The notes under the pieces: generated by a model | Seen by the model: the letters and a program-made list of their open reading frames with translations, nothing else | The model's database searches: none | What the model was told of the DNA's origin: nothing | NCBI GenBank assembly: GCA_965201085.1 | Contig: CBDAVS010000016.1 | Span: 124,001 to 188,000, forward strand | Source of the DNA: JAPOUP01 sp965201085 | GTDB lineage: Bacteria; Pseudomonadota; Alphaproteobacteria; Rhodobacterales; Rhodobacteraceae | Direction: 5' to 3' | Length of the DNA stretch: 64,000 nucleotides | Translations under genes and position numbers: made by a program | Shown here: positions 54,951-63,966 of the stretch, piece by piece | Numbering within the stretch: position 1 is the stretch's first letter | How the letters are laid out: every line of letters starts with the position of its first letter

Positions 54951-56639
54951 CTACAGGAATTTTCCCGCTGGCATTCCAAGCGGGCCTGGACGGCATGAAA
55001 AAATGCCACCGGACAATGGCGCCTCGGCCAGGGTTCGCGCGGGCAGTCTGGTGCGTGCGCTGGTCACATATAGCGTATCCAAGTGCGGTCCGCCAAATGC
55101 AACGCTCGTGGGTCTGGGAACAGGCACGTCGACGATCGTATCCAGATTGCCATCCGGTGCATATCGATTGACGCGCCAACCGTCCCAGATCGCACACCAG
55201 ATGCCTCCCTCGACATCGACGCACAGGCCATCCGGACGCCCTTCGCTTTCCGGGATTCGGACCAGCACGCGCTTGTTGGAAAGCGCCCCGGTCCCCGGTT
55301 CGAAATCGTACGCGTAAATCCGGCCCGGAATCGTGTCCACGAAATAGAAGGTCTTCTGATCCGGGCTCCAGTCGAGGCCATTGGCCACGGTAATGTCTCC
55401 GTCCTTTCGCAGCACCTGCCCGTCCGCGGCAATCCGGTACAGGCCACCGCTCGGCTTGCTCGCGTCAAGCCGCATCGACCCTACCCAAATCGCGCCGCCG
55501 GGGCCCGATTTCGCATCGTTCAGGCGGTTCTGGGTCACGCCGTTTTCCGGATCAACATGCGGTGTCAGCTGGCAGGATTCGAAGTCCAGTTCTTCGACTC
55601 CGTCTTGCGACGCGACTCTTTTCGATCCGTTGGTGCCTAACAGAACCGCGCTCACGAGTTTTCCGGGTTTACAGGCCTCGTTCACGCCGGTTTCGGGGTC
55701 AAACCGGTAGATCGCCGGATGTAAGATATCGACCCAATACAGCCTGCTCTCATCCACGTGCCATATCGGAGCCTCTCCGAGCTGAGCGCCCCACGGAAGC
55801 GCGCATTCGACTTTGATGGCGGATTGCTGCCTGCCGCGAGGGCGCGGTCTGGCCGAAATGGCAACCGCTCCGGCATGGCCCGTGATGCGACGCGCCGCCG
55901 AAATGAGCTCCCGACCTGCGGGATGGATACGGGTTTGGTCAAGGCGCTGTGCCGACCCCAGCACGACCAAAGCGCCGATTGGGCTGCCATCCTGACCTGA
56001 AATCGCGCAGGCGACCGAATTCACGCCCTGCAGATGCTCCTCGAAAGACACCGAATACCCGCGGGCGCGGGTCAAGGTCAAGTCGGCCTCGAGCTGTTCG
56101 AGTCTGGTGTAGGTGTTTGGCGTCAAGGAAGAAAATTCCAGGCCATCAAGCATGCTGCGTGAAACGGTGGGGTCGAGCGCGGAGAGCAGAGCCTTGCCGG
56201 CAGCGGTGCAGTGGAGCGGAACACGACGCCCGCTGTCCACTCTCACGTTCAGGCCATCGCCCGAGCGCTCGTCGAGGTAGACAACCTGGTCACCATCCAG
56301 TTTGCAAAGCGCAGCCGTTTCCCCGATTTCGATGGACAGGCGTTCAAGTTCAGGTGCCGCTACTGTCAGGAGGTCAAACTGATCCCAGACGCGGTGGGAC
56401 ATCTCCAGAAACCGCCGCCCTAGGGAATAGGTGCCCCTGACTTCGTCCTGCGCGACCAGCCCGAATGCCAGGAGCGTACGCAGGATCCGGACGAAGGTTG
56501 GTTTCGGCAGATCGGCGCGGCGTAGAATCTCGGTGAATCTCAGGGGCTCCTCGGCATCCGCGACCAGATCAAGAATCCTCAATCCCTTGGCCAGGGCCGC
56601 AGCCCCGGCGGGAACGGACTTTTCTTTGCCCGGAGTCAT
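54951..56639 (-). CDS. Fusion of IclR-type regulator and SMP-30/gluconolactonase
   Basis: The 562-residue protein has an IclR winged HTH (ALAKGLRILDLVADAEEPLRFTEILRRADLPKPTFVRILRTL, about 15-60), an IclR effector domain to about 245 (RVPLHCTAAGKALLSAL, SFEEHLQGVNSVACAI), then from about 275 an SMP-30 beta-propeller. The propeller keeps metal ligands: Glu in LGEAPIWH, Asn in ANGLDWSPD and Asp in RPDGLCVD; the lactonase domain should thus be active. ATG at 56639 overlaps the upstream stop (ATGA). It probably senses an operon intermediate and opens its lactone. An enzyme tied to its own regulator is unusual. Confidence 0.92.
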   Translation of the reverse strand: MTPGKEKSVPAGAAALAKGLRILDLVADAEEPLRFTEILRRADLPKPTFVRILRTLLAFGLVAQDEVRGTYSLGRRFLEMSHRVWDQFDLLTVAAPELERLSIEIGETAALCKLDGDQVVYLDERSGDGLNVRVDSGRRVPLHCTAAGKALLSALDPTVSRSMLDGLEFSSLTPNTYTRLEQLEADLTLTRARGYSVSFEEHLQGVNSVACAISGQDGSPIGALVVLGSAQRLDQTRIHPAGRELISAARRITGHAGAVAISARPRPRGRQQSAIKVECALPWGAQLGEAPIWHVDESRLYWVDILHPAIYRFDPETGVNEACKPGKLVSAVLLGTNGSKRVASQDGVEELDFESCQLTPHVDPENGVTQNRLNDAKSGPGGAIWVGSMRLDASKPSGGLYRIAADGQVLRKDGDITVANGLDWSPDQKTFYFVDTIPGRIYAYDFEPGTGALSNKRVLVRIPESEGRPDGLCVDVEGGIWCAIWDGWRVNRYAPDGNLDTIVDVPVPRPTSVAFGGPHLDTLYVTSARTRLPARTLAEAPLSGGIFSCRPGPLGMPAGKFL

Positions 56640-57619
56640 CCCACTGCCCGCGCCCGCCACGCCATTGCCGCCTCATTCAGCATGCGGTCGATGGTCCATT
56701 TCGGTTCGTATCCAAGCCGGGTTCGGATCAATTCATTCGAAGTTCGGTAATGAACACCCCCTCCGGGGAAATCCACCGGCACCACCGGATAGCCGGTGAT
56801 GTCAGAGGCCCTTCGCAGGAAATCGGCGAAATCCACCGGTTCCGTGGCGCCGAGATTGAACGTACCGCCAGCGGACTCCCTGCGCTCAAGCGACAGCACC
56901 AGTCCTGCGGCCATATCGCGCGTGTCGGTAATATGCATCGCGAAAGGCCGGCCGTTTTCGTTGCGGGCCAATACATGCGCAGGCCTCCCCGGATCATGCG
57001 CGCGAAGCAGATCCGCATTTTCCCGATTTCCAAAACTTTCCTGTTGCCGGATGCGTGGATGAAGAAAGAAACGCGGCCCGGAGAAAAAGCTGTTTTCGTC
57101 CAGCAATTCGGTAGCATCCTGAGTATGCGAAAACCGTAGAACTACGGTTTCCATCGATGTGGTTCGGTCGAAAAACCGCACGATCTGTTCGCCCAGCAGC
57201 TTGGTCAATCCGTATGGAGAATTCGGGCGAAGTGGGTGGTTCTCGGTCAATGGCAGGTGTTGGGGGGCGTTTTCGGGATAGACCTCGCCGGAGCTTGCGA
57301 AGACGAAGCGGCGAACCCCCGCATCCACCGCCGCCTGCAAGAGCGCTCGTGTGCCATCGACATTGGTCTCGAACATCTTTGCGCGATCCTCAGGTGCCCA
57401 GGACATGAGGGCACCGAGGTGGAGGATGGCTTCAACGCCCTTAACCGCTGACGTCACGTCATCGCCGTTCTGGAGCAGGCCGACCTGTTCTTCGTAGTTT
57501 GGTTCCGATTTCCCGGTCATGCGCATATCAAAGCCGCGCACCTCATGGTCTTGGGCCAGCAATTCGTCGACCGTCGCTGAACCCACTCGGCCTGCGGCGC
57601 CTGTCACCAAAACCTTCAT
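56636..57619 (-). CDS. NAD-dependent epimerase/dehydratase-family protein
   Basis: The 327-residue extended SDR has KVLVTGAAGRVGSATVDELL (NAD loop), ASSGEVYPENAPQHLPLTE, PYGLTKLLGE (Tyr-x3-Lys) and DTRDMAAGLVLSLER. In this operon it could oxidise a sugar or uronate to an aldono/aldarolactone, like uronate dehydrogenase, which is shorter (about 265 residues); epimerase activity is equally possible. Three bp after the ABC ATPase gene and four-base overlap with the IclR-SMP30 gene. Confidence 0.88.
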   Translation of the reverse strand: MKVLVTGAAGRVGSATVDELLAQDHEVRGFDMRMTGKSEPNYEEQVGLLQNGDDVTSAVKGVEAILHLGALMSWAPEDRAKMFETNVDGTRALLQAAVDAGVRRFVFASSGEVYPENAPQHLPLTENHPLRPNSPYGLTKLLGEQIVRFFDRTTSMETVVLRFSHTQDATELLDENSFFSGPRFFLHPRIRQQESFGNRENADLLRAHDPGRPAHVLARNENGRPFAMHITDTRDMAAGLVLSLERRESAGGTFNLGATEPVDFADFLRRASDITGYPVVPVDFPGGGVHYRTSNELIRTRLGYEPKWTIDRMLNEAAMAWRARAVG

Positions 57620-57621
57620 CG

Positions 57622-58728
57622 TCAGATAGCCATCTCCGAATCCGCGTCGAAGAGGTAGAGGTATGCCGGTTCGAAGGAAAGCGTGAGCTCCTCGCCTTCC
57701 CTCAATGTGCCGGTAAAGGGGACGCGGGCGATCAATCCCTTGCTGTTTTCCTCCTCTCCATCATCACTTAGGGTGATCTGATGGGCATCATCTTGGAAAT
57801 AGACGTATTTCTCGGACCCCAGACTCTCCACCAGACTTGGCCGCACCCGAAAGGTGACCGGACCTTCACCCAGACTGAAGCTCTCGGGCCGGATTCCCGC
57901 AACCACATTCGTAGCCCCTTCCAGGCGTTGCCCATTGACCGAAACCGGGATGCCGAACATTTCGATCCTGGCGGTGTCAGCGGATCGGTGGACCTTTGTC
58001 GACACAAGGTTCATCCCAGGCGAGCCAATGAACCCGGCGACGAACAGATTGACCGGTTTCCGGAAAAGGGTATCGGGATCGGCGATCTGCTGGATTGTCC
58101 CGTCGCGCATCAGGACCACCCGGTCAGCCATCGTCATGGCTTCGATCTGGTCGTGGGTGACATAGACCGTAGTCACGCCAATCCGATTGTGCAGAGCGCT
58201 GATTTCCGCCCGCATGTGCACCCGGAGCTTCGCGTCGAGATTGGACAGCGGTTCATCCATGAGGAATGCCTGCGGTTCACGCACAATCGCACGCCCAAGC
58301 GCGACGCGCTGTCGCTGACCGCCGGAAAGCGCACGTGGCTTGCGGTCCAACAGATGCGCTACACCAAGTGTTTTTCCTGCCTCTTCGACTTTTCGATCTA
58401 TATCCGACCTGGACATGCCACGCATTTTCAGGCCGAAACCAATGTTCTGGCGCACCGTCAGATGCGGGTATAGCGCGTAGTTCTGGAACACCATCGCGAT
58501 GTCACGGTCCCCGGGGGCGAAATCCGTGACATCGCGGCCACCCAGCATGATTCGTCCGCCGGATGCGGGTTCCAGCCCTGCAAGGATCTTGAGCATGGTC
58601 GACTTGCCACAGCCTGATGGACCCACAAGGACGACAAATTCCCCATCTTCGATTTCCAGTGAAAAGGGCTGTAGCGCAGCGAAATCGCCATAGTTTTTGT
58701 GGACATTCTCGATACTGATACGGGCCAT
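57622..58728 (-). CDS. Sugar ABC transporter ATP-binding protein, UgpC/MalK type
   Basis: The 368-residue ATPase energises the importer. Walker A GPSGCGKSTMLKILAGLEP (37-55), Q-loop VFQNYALYPHLTV, signature LSGGQRQRVALGRAIV, Walker B AFLMDEPLSNLDAKLR, H-loop VYVTHDQIEAMTM. The C-terminal TOBE/MalK-like regulatory domain includes GIRPESFSL. Three bp from the permease gene upstream. Confidence 0.95.
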   Translation of the reverse strand: MARISIENVHKNYGDFAALQPFSLEIEDGEFVVLVGPSGCGKSTMLKILAGLEPASGGRIMLGGRDVTDFAPGDRDIAMVFQNYALYPHLTVRQNIGFGLKMRGMSRSDIDRKVEEAGKTLGVAHLLDRKPRALSGGQRQRVALGRAIVREPQAFLMDEPLSNLDAKLRVHMRAEISALHNRIGVTTVYVTHDQIEAMTMADRVVLMRDGTIQQIADPDTLFRKPVNLFVAGFIGSPGMNLVSTKVHRSADTARIEMFGIPVSVNGQRLEGATNVVAGIRPESFSLGEGPVTFRVRPSLVESLGSEKYVYFQDDAHQITLSDDGEEENSKGLIARVPFTGTLREGEELTLSFEPAYLYLFDADSEMAI

Positions 58729-58731
58729 GGG

Positions 58732-59577
58732 TTATTTCTCCGCACCGGCGGTCAGGCCACCGACGAGATAGCGTTCGAGGAAGAGATAGATGAGCAGGAT
58801 CGGGACCGCGACGAAGACCGCCGCCGCGGAAATCTCGTTCCAGTCCGTGGTATATTCGCCGCGCATGGTGGCGATGCCAAGATTGGCCGTCCAGTTGTTC
58901 TGAGCGTTGATCAGGAAGGTTCGGGCATAGGCGTAGTCGGCCCAGCTCAACACGAATGCGTATAGCGCGGTCGCCGCCAGTCCCGGCGCGGAAACCGGCA
59001 GGATCACCCGGACCATCGCGCTTAATGGTGAACAGCCGTCGACCATCGCGGCCTGCTCCAGCTCACGCGGGATCGTGTCGAAATACCCCTTCAGCATCCA
59101 GGTGGTGAATGGAATGATCAGTGTCGAATGCGCCAGGATCAGCGTCCAAAGCGAACCCATCATGCCTAACCGGCTGAACAGCGCGAATAGTGGAATGACC
59201 AGCAACGTCGCGGGAAGCATCTTTGCGGTCAGAATGAAAAGTCCGAGCGAACGTCCGCCCCGCACGCTGAACCGGGAAAGCGCATAGCCCGCAAGCACGG
59301 ATATGAACATCGAAAGGACAACCGAGCCTACCGCGGCGATGGTTGAGTTCATCAGCCATCGAGGAATTGGCCGCTCGAACCAGACCTTGCCGAAAATGTA
59401 CCATTGCGGGTCGGTCGGCCAGAAGCTTGGCGGCAGGCCGGAAAGCTCCACCGTGGTCGAAACCGCCGTGATGAAAAGCCAGTAGATCGGAAAAAGTATG
59501 ATGGCGAGAGAGCCTAGAATGGCGCCGTAGAGGAGCAGGGATTGAAGCGGTGTCCTGTGCATTTTCGACGCCCTCAA
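58732..59577 (-). CDS. Sugar ABC transporter permease, MalG type
   Basis: The 281-residue membrane protein has six predicted helices. The EAA loop is PRELEQAAMVDGCSPLSAMVRVILPVSAPGLAATALY, the site that contacts the ATPase. It starts inside the end of the other permease gene (ATGA-type overlap) and is followed by the ATPase gene. Confidence 0.93.
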   Translation of the reverse strand: MRASKMHRTPLQSLLLYGAILGSLAIILFPIYWLFITAVSTTVELSGLPPSFWPTDPQWYIFGKVWFERPIPRWLMNSTIAAVGSVVLSMFISVLAGYALSRFSVRGGRSLGLFILTAKMLPATLLVIPLFALFSRLGMMGSLWTLILAHSTLIIPFTTWMLKGYFDTIPRELEQAAMVDGCSPLSAMVRVILPVSAPGLAATALYAFVLSWADYAYARTFLINAQNNWTANLGIATMRGEYTTDWNEISAAAVFVAVPILLIYLFLERYLVGGLTAGAEK

Positions 59578-60518
59578 TACATCGCCTTGGACTGGCGCCC
59601 GAGCATCGCCAGGCTGGCGATGACGCAGATCACAAGAGTCACAACGCCGACAGCGGAGGCATAGCCGAACTTAAAGAACCCGAATGCCTGGTCATAGGTC
59701 ATGATCGAAAGCGTTTGCGTGGACTTCAGCGGACCGCCACCGGTAAGGACCTTGATTATCGAGAAATCGCGAAAGACCCACAGCATCACCAGCACGAGCG
59801 TCACGCCAAGAACCGGCATCAGGCAGGGAATTGTGATCCACCGAAAGCGTTGCAGAGCGTTCGCGCCATCCACTTTGGCGGCGGCGTAATAATCCGGCGG
59901 GATCGATTGCAGCCCTGCCAAAGTCATGATCGATACAAACGGAAAGCCCTTCCAGATAAACGTCAGGGTCAACGCCCAGAACGCGGCGCCTGGGGTCGAA
60001 ACCCAGGCAATCATTTGGTTCGTCAGGCCAAGCTTGATGAAGGCCCAGCTCATCAGGCCGAAGGAGCTGTCGAAAATCCAGGCAAAGATGACAACGGCGA
60101 TGACCTCGGGGACGGCCCAGGGCAGGGCCATGGCGACCCGGGCGATCGTACGCCCCCGGAACCGCTGATTGACAAGCAGTGCGGTTGAGATGCCGACCAC
60201 CAGACTGCCAGCCGTTACGGCCACGACCAGTTTGATCGTCACCCAACACGCCATCCAGAACTCGGACGAGGTGAACAGCTTGTCGTAATTGGCTAGGGTG
60301 AATGGCTTTCGTGTCTGTCCGATCCTGGGCAGCTTCACATCCTGTAGGGACAGATCGATCGAAACATAAAGGGGGTAGGCGATGATGACCAGCACCATAA
60401 CCACGGCCGGTGTGAGCAGAATGTAGCCTAGCAGATGCTGGCGACTTGGTCGCGCGAGGTCAAATCGCCGTACGCGCGGCGCTGACGCTACCTCGGCTGG
60501 ATCCGTCGAAACCTTCAT
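59574..60518 (-). CDS. Sugar ABC transporter permease, MalF type
   Basis: The 314-residue permease has a cytoplasmic N-terminus with arginines, and six helices beginning YILLTPAVVMVLVIIAYPLYVSI. The EAA loop reads IPPDYYAAAKVDGANALQRFRWITIPCLMP. It lies 63 bp after the binding-protein gene, across a strong hairpin. Confidence 0.93.
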   Translation of the reverse strand: MKVSTDPAEVASAPRVRRFDLARPSRQHLLGYILLTPAVVMVLVIIAYPLYVSIDLSLQDVKLPRIGQTRKPFTLANYDKLFTSSEFWMACWVTIKLVVAVTAGSLVVGISTALLVNQRFRGRTIARVAMALPWAVPEVIAVVIFAWIFDSSFGLMSWAFIKLGLTNQMIAWVSTPGAAFWALTLTFIWKGFPFVSIMTLAGLQSIPPDYYAAAKVDGANALQRFRWITIPCLMPVLGVTLVLVMLWVFRDFSIIKVLTGGGPLKSTQTLSIMTYDQAFGFFKFGYASAVGVVTLVICVIASLAMLGRQSKAMY

Positions 60519-60538
60519 TTTCCCCCACCGAGAGAGGC

Positions 60539-60557
60539 GGCCCGCGGCATACGGGCC
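60539..60557 (-). promoter_or_regulatory. Intra-operon hairpin between binding protein and permease genes
   Basis: In the transcript sense GGCCCG-TATGCCG-CGGGCC forms a six-pair GC stem with a seven-base loop. No long T-run follows. Such hairpins downstream of binding-protein genes often protect the mRNA or cause partial termination, so the binding protein is made in excess over the permeases. Confidence 0.5.
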
Positions 60558-60581
60558 GGCCCTCGTTTTCCCCCGGTTGAA

Positions 60582-61850
60582 TCAGCCTTGGACCTCTTCC
60601 GCGCGTTTCTGCATAACCTTGACGACTTCCGCGGGATCCAGATCTTCGATCAGCATGCGCTGAACCTCTTCCTGCACCATCTTGCCGAATTCACCGTACT
60701 GAACTTCCAATCCGGTTGGAATCCGGTCAACGCCCGCCGCAGCGGCGGCCTTCTGTGTATCGACGATGATCTGGAAGTGCGGCACGTCAGCCTCCACGCC
60801 AGACACATCTGCGGTCGGGCTGGGCGGCGTATTGCCGGCGACCGTCGCATAGGTGCGCTGGAACTCCGGCGACATGGTGATCTTGATGAAATCCCAGACC
60901 AGCTGCTTCTGTTCGTCCGAGATGTCCGACGCCATGCCAAGGACGTTCGACGAACCGCCGACCGGCGGGCTCATCGCGGGAACGGCCACTTCCAGAATGT
61001 CGGCCGCGGCGCCCTGTTTCATGGTTCCATAGAGCCAGGGACCGTCGAGGCGTAGCGCGATCTTGCCATCCGCGAAGAGCTTCCGCACTTCACCCGCGGA
61101 CATGTCGCGTGGCGTCAGGCCTTCGTCATAGACGGTTTTCCACCGGGTCAGACCCTCGATCATCTCGGGTGTGTCAATGGTTACGTTCCCGTCTTTGTCG
61201 GTCCAGTAGGCACCGGCGTCAAGCACATAGTTCAGCAGTTCGGTCAGATACTGGCCCGCGCCTCCCTTGGTCTCATGGCCCGTGCCGAACTGATCGGTGA
61301 TTCCGTCACCGTTGAGATCCTTGGTTGTCGCTCGGACAGCGGCCAGAAACTCCTCGTAATTCGTGGGAACAGCGACGCCGGCTTCCGCGAGTATGTCCGG
61401 GTTATAGGCCATCATGAAGCCAAAATAGAGCAGCATGATGCAGGCGGTTTCGCCATTCCAGGTGCAGGTGCCCTGTCCAGCCCAACCCTCCAGGCTGATC
61501 CCGTCATTGGCGAGCCAGGGATCAAGGTTTTCCATCCAGCCGTTTTCGGCGAAGTTCTGGTATTCGAAGGACGCCAGATGCACGATATGCGGCGGTTGCC
61601 CCCCCGCAAACAATGTGGTCATGGTGTCGGCATAGCTGGCGCGCTCGACCTTGGTGAACTCGATCGTTACACCCGGGTGCTCGGCTTCGAACCTGTCGAT
61701 GGCTGTCCGCCACCAGTCGCCCATGCCGCCATCGTCCACTTGCCACGAGACAAACTTCAGCGTCTCGGCAGAGGCCGCCGTAAGCGATGAAACTGCCATG
61801 AAGCCCGCGGTCAAGGCGGCGGTCATGGATTTTTGGAACAGGGTATTCAT
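60582..61850 (-). CDS. Extracellular sugar-binding protein, family 1
   Basis: The 422-residue periplasmic protein starts with a Sec signal peptide (basic start, hydrophobic core, cleavage after ASA at 28). The mature part begins ETLKFVSWQVDDGGMGDWWRTAIDRFEAEHPGVTIEF. Further features are RDMSAGEVRKLFADGKIALRLDGPWL and a Trp-rich lobe. It delivers the sugar or sugar acid to the two permeases. Confidence 0.94.
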   Translation of the reverse strand: MNTLFQKSMTAALTAGFMAVSSLTAASAETLKFVSWQVDDGGMGDWWRTAIDRFEAEHPGVTIEFTKVERASYADTMTTLFAGGQPPHIVHLASFEYQNFAENGWMENLDPWLANDGISLEGWAGQGTCTWNGETACIMLLYFGFMMAYNPDILAEAGVAVPTNYEEFLAAVRATTKDLNGDGITDQFGTGHETKGGAGQYLTELLNYVLDAGAYWTDKDGNVTIDTPEMIEGLTRWKTVYDEGLTPRDMSAGEVRKLFADGKIALRLDGPWLYGTMKQGAAADILEVAVPAMSPPVGGSSNVLGMASDISDEQKQLVWDFIKITMSPEFQRTYATVAGNTPPSPTADVSGVEADVPHFQIIVDTQKAAAAAGVDRIPTGLEVQYGEFGKMVQEEVQRMLIEDLDPAEVVKVMQKRAEEVQG

Positions 61851-61876
61851 GGTTGATTCTCCTCACCTTTCCTGTT

Positions 61877-63046
61877 TCAAATTGGTTTGAGAAGGCCGAG
61901 AGCCTCCTCGCTGGGTTCAACGCCAAGCCCGGGGCCACCGGGTGGCGTGAAACGCCCTTCGGCGCAATCCATTTCACCGCGGACCAGGCGGCGGTTCGGC
62001 TCGAAAATGGAATGCTGGAATTCGTGGTGGGTGACCTGCATCAGCGCACTGCTGGCCTGCAGGCTGGCGCCAAGGAAAATCCCGGCGCCTATGGTCGCAT
62101 GCGGAATGATCTCGAGCCCATGCCGTTCAGCCAGTCTTCCCAAACGCATGAAGTTGGTGATGCCGGTATGTCCCATCTCAGGTTGGATGATCGATATTTC
62201 ACATCGCCCGATTCGGTGCAGCAGATCCCAATCGGTTCGCCACTCTTCCCCCACGGCAATCGGAGTTTGCGAATGCCTGCAGACAGCCTCCAGCCCCGCG
62301 ATGTCCTCACCTCGGACCGGCGCTTCGGCAAACCACAGACCGTGCGGTTCCATTGACCTGACTATGCCGAGCGCGTCTTCAGGATCCTGTGCCCAATGCA
62401 TGTCTGCCGCTATTCTGGCTTCCGTGCCCAAAGCTGCCCGCAGCGTTTCGATTTCAGCCGCGGGGCCGTCATCAGCCACGGGTGTTGCGAACTTGAACGC
62501 GTCATATCCCCTGTCCTGCCAGACGCGTGCGAGATCGGCGCGCTCGGCCAGGGTTGGTTCCGGCAAGCCTGACACATAGGCTGGAACCGTTGGTTGGACA
62601 GCACCGCCAAGGAGTTCCGCCACGGGCCTGCCTGAGATTTTTCCCGCAATGTCCCAAAGCGCTATGTCGATCGCTGCCAGTGAATCGACATAGAAGCCGC
62701 CGGTATGGCCGCGTACGCGCATCAGGTCGTAGTTGTCGTCATAGATCGCGGCGGGATCGGTCGGATCTCGGCCGATTGTTAAATCGGCCAGTAGATCGCC
62801 GATTATCGCACCAACCGCGCCAGGGGCAACCAACCCATAGGTTTCCCCCCAGCCAACAATGCCGCCCGCGGTTTCGATACGAACCAGGATAGAGCGGTCA
62901 AAATTCGGGTAGACGGTTCGATTGCCCTTTCGCACCATGTAGCCCCGGGCATTCGGCTGCTCCCCAGGACGCGCGGCGCCAAGATATGGCGTCTCGCGAG
63001 GCATGGTCAGCGTGAAGACCTCGACGGAATTCACCGGATCGGTCAT
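61877..63046 (-). CDS. Enolase-superfamily enzyme (mandelate racemase/muconate lactonizing type)
   Basis: The 389-residue TIM-barrel enzyme would abstract the proton alpha to a carboxylate, most likely dehydrating a sugar acid. Metal ligands by motif are D215 (ADMHW), E241 (FAEAPV) and E267 (VGEEW). The catalytic Lys of the usual KxK pair appears as K185-F-A (DAFKFATP), so the second Lys is absent. H316 (IIPHATIG) is present, but its usual Asp partner is E290 (IIQPEMGH). H217 may also act. The substrate therefore cannot be read by analogy. Overlaps the upstream gene by four bases. Confidence 0.9.
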   Translation of the reverse strand: MTDPVNSVEVFTLTMPRETPYLGAARPGEQPNARGYMVRKGNRTVYPNFDRSILVRIETAGGIVGWGETYGLVAPGAVGAIIGDLLADLTIGRDPTDPAAIYDDNYDLMRVRGHTGGFYVDSLAAIDIALWDIAGKISGRPVAELLGGAVQPTVPAYVSGLPEPTLAERADLARVWQDRGYDAFKFATPVADDGPAAEIETLRAALGTEARIAADMHWAQDPEDALGIVRSMEPHGLWFAEAPVRGEDIAGLEAVCRHSQTPIAVGEEWRTDWDLLHRIGRCEISIIQPEMGHTGITNFMRLGRLAERHGLEIIPHATIGAGIFLGASLQASSALMQVTHHEFQHSIFEPNRRLVRGEMDCAEGRFTPPGGPGLGVEPSEEALGLLKPI

Positions 63047-63966
63047 GAGGCGATCTTCGTCTGTCGGTTCCTGGTGTCCAGCAACCCAAGCTCTTCGAGA
63101 TTACGGTCGATATCCGCGATCGCCGAGTCATCAAGTCGAGGCGTCGGGGCGCGGACGTCCGTGCATTGGAGAAGTCCACGGCGCGTCAGTACATACTTGG
63201 TGAGATACATTCGATAGACCGCTTGCAGCGTCAGAAGCGGAAGCGTCCGAACATAGATATCCCTGGCCTCGGCGTAGCGACCTTCGCGCCAGGCTTTGTC
63301 GAAGGCCACATGCAGATCCGCAATCTCGAGCGCCGGCATGGCAGCGCAGGCGCCTCGTTCATACTCGTCAAGGATATACCGCGCACCACCGCCACCGATT
63401 ACACCCAGCAAAGTTTTCGGCCCGTGTTCCAGGAGATATGTGATCGCCGGGCCAGCAGGCAGCGTTTCTTCCTTGACATATACAATCTGCGGAATTTCCT
63501 CGGCCACCTCTCGGATGGTGGAGGGCGCCAAATCGGAACCACGTGGCGCCGGAGCGTTCTGCAGCATGAAACGCATGTCCGGAAGCTCGTCGGAAACTTC
63601 CAGGAAGAAGTCCCTGACCGCGGTCGAAGAATTCCCCAGATGGCCTGGAGGCTGAACCATCAGATAGGTCAGTCCCAAGGATCTTGCATGGCTCCCGTGC
63701 TGGATCACCTCATGAGGAGAATCCGCCGTCGCTCCCGCGATCACGGGAACCTTCCCGTCCACCGATGCCACAACGACCTCAAGCAACGTCGCGCGCTCGC
63801 CAGACGACAGCTCCAAGACCTCGCTGGCAAATCCGGGGAATGCCAGCCCATGCGCTCCGGACCGCAGCGCAAAGGCCACCAGATCTTTCATTGCACGGAT
63901 GTCTATGTCGCCGCCGGTACGGAACGGAGTCGGAAGAACCGGCAAGACGCCGCGCAAAAGGTCCAT
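63043..63966 (-). CDS. DapA-family lyase/aldolase
   Basis: The 307-residue Schiff-base TIM-barrel enzyme belongs to the dihydrodipicolinate synthase / KDG aldolase family. The Schiff-base Lys is K165 (IVYVKEETL). At the usual Tyr of the YNxP motif it has Q136 (MLQNAPAPRG), and the substrate loop is FPGFASEVLELSSGER. In this operon it probably cleaves or dehydrates the 2-keto-3-deoxy product made by the enolase-superfamily enzyme. AAAGGA stands seven bases before the ATG. It is the first gene of the operon visible here; the promoter may lie past the window edge. Confidence 0.9.
   Translation of the reverse strand: MDLLRGVLPVLPTPFRTGGDIDIRAMKDLVAFALRSGAHGLAFPGFASEVLELSSGERATLLEVVVASVDGKVPVIAGATADSPHEVIQHGSHARSLGLTYLMVQPPGHLGNSSTAVRDFFLEVSDELPDMRFMLQNAPAPRGSDLAPSTIREVAEEIPQIVYVKEETLPAGPAITYLLEHGPKTLLGVIGGGGARYILDEYERGACAAMPALEIADLHVAFDKAWREGRYAEARDIYVRTLPLLTLQAVYRMYLTKYVLTRRGLLQCTDVRAPTPRLDDSAIADIDRNLEELGLLDTRNRQTKIAS

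Noticed and set aside
56636..57619. Calling the epimerase-family protein uronate dehydrogenase
   Set aside because: It is about 60 residues longer than known uronate dehydrogenases, and the substrate-binding region does not obviously match. Context alone is not enough.
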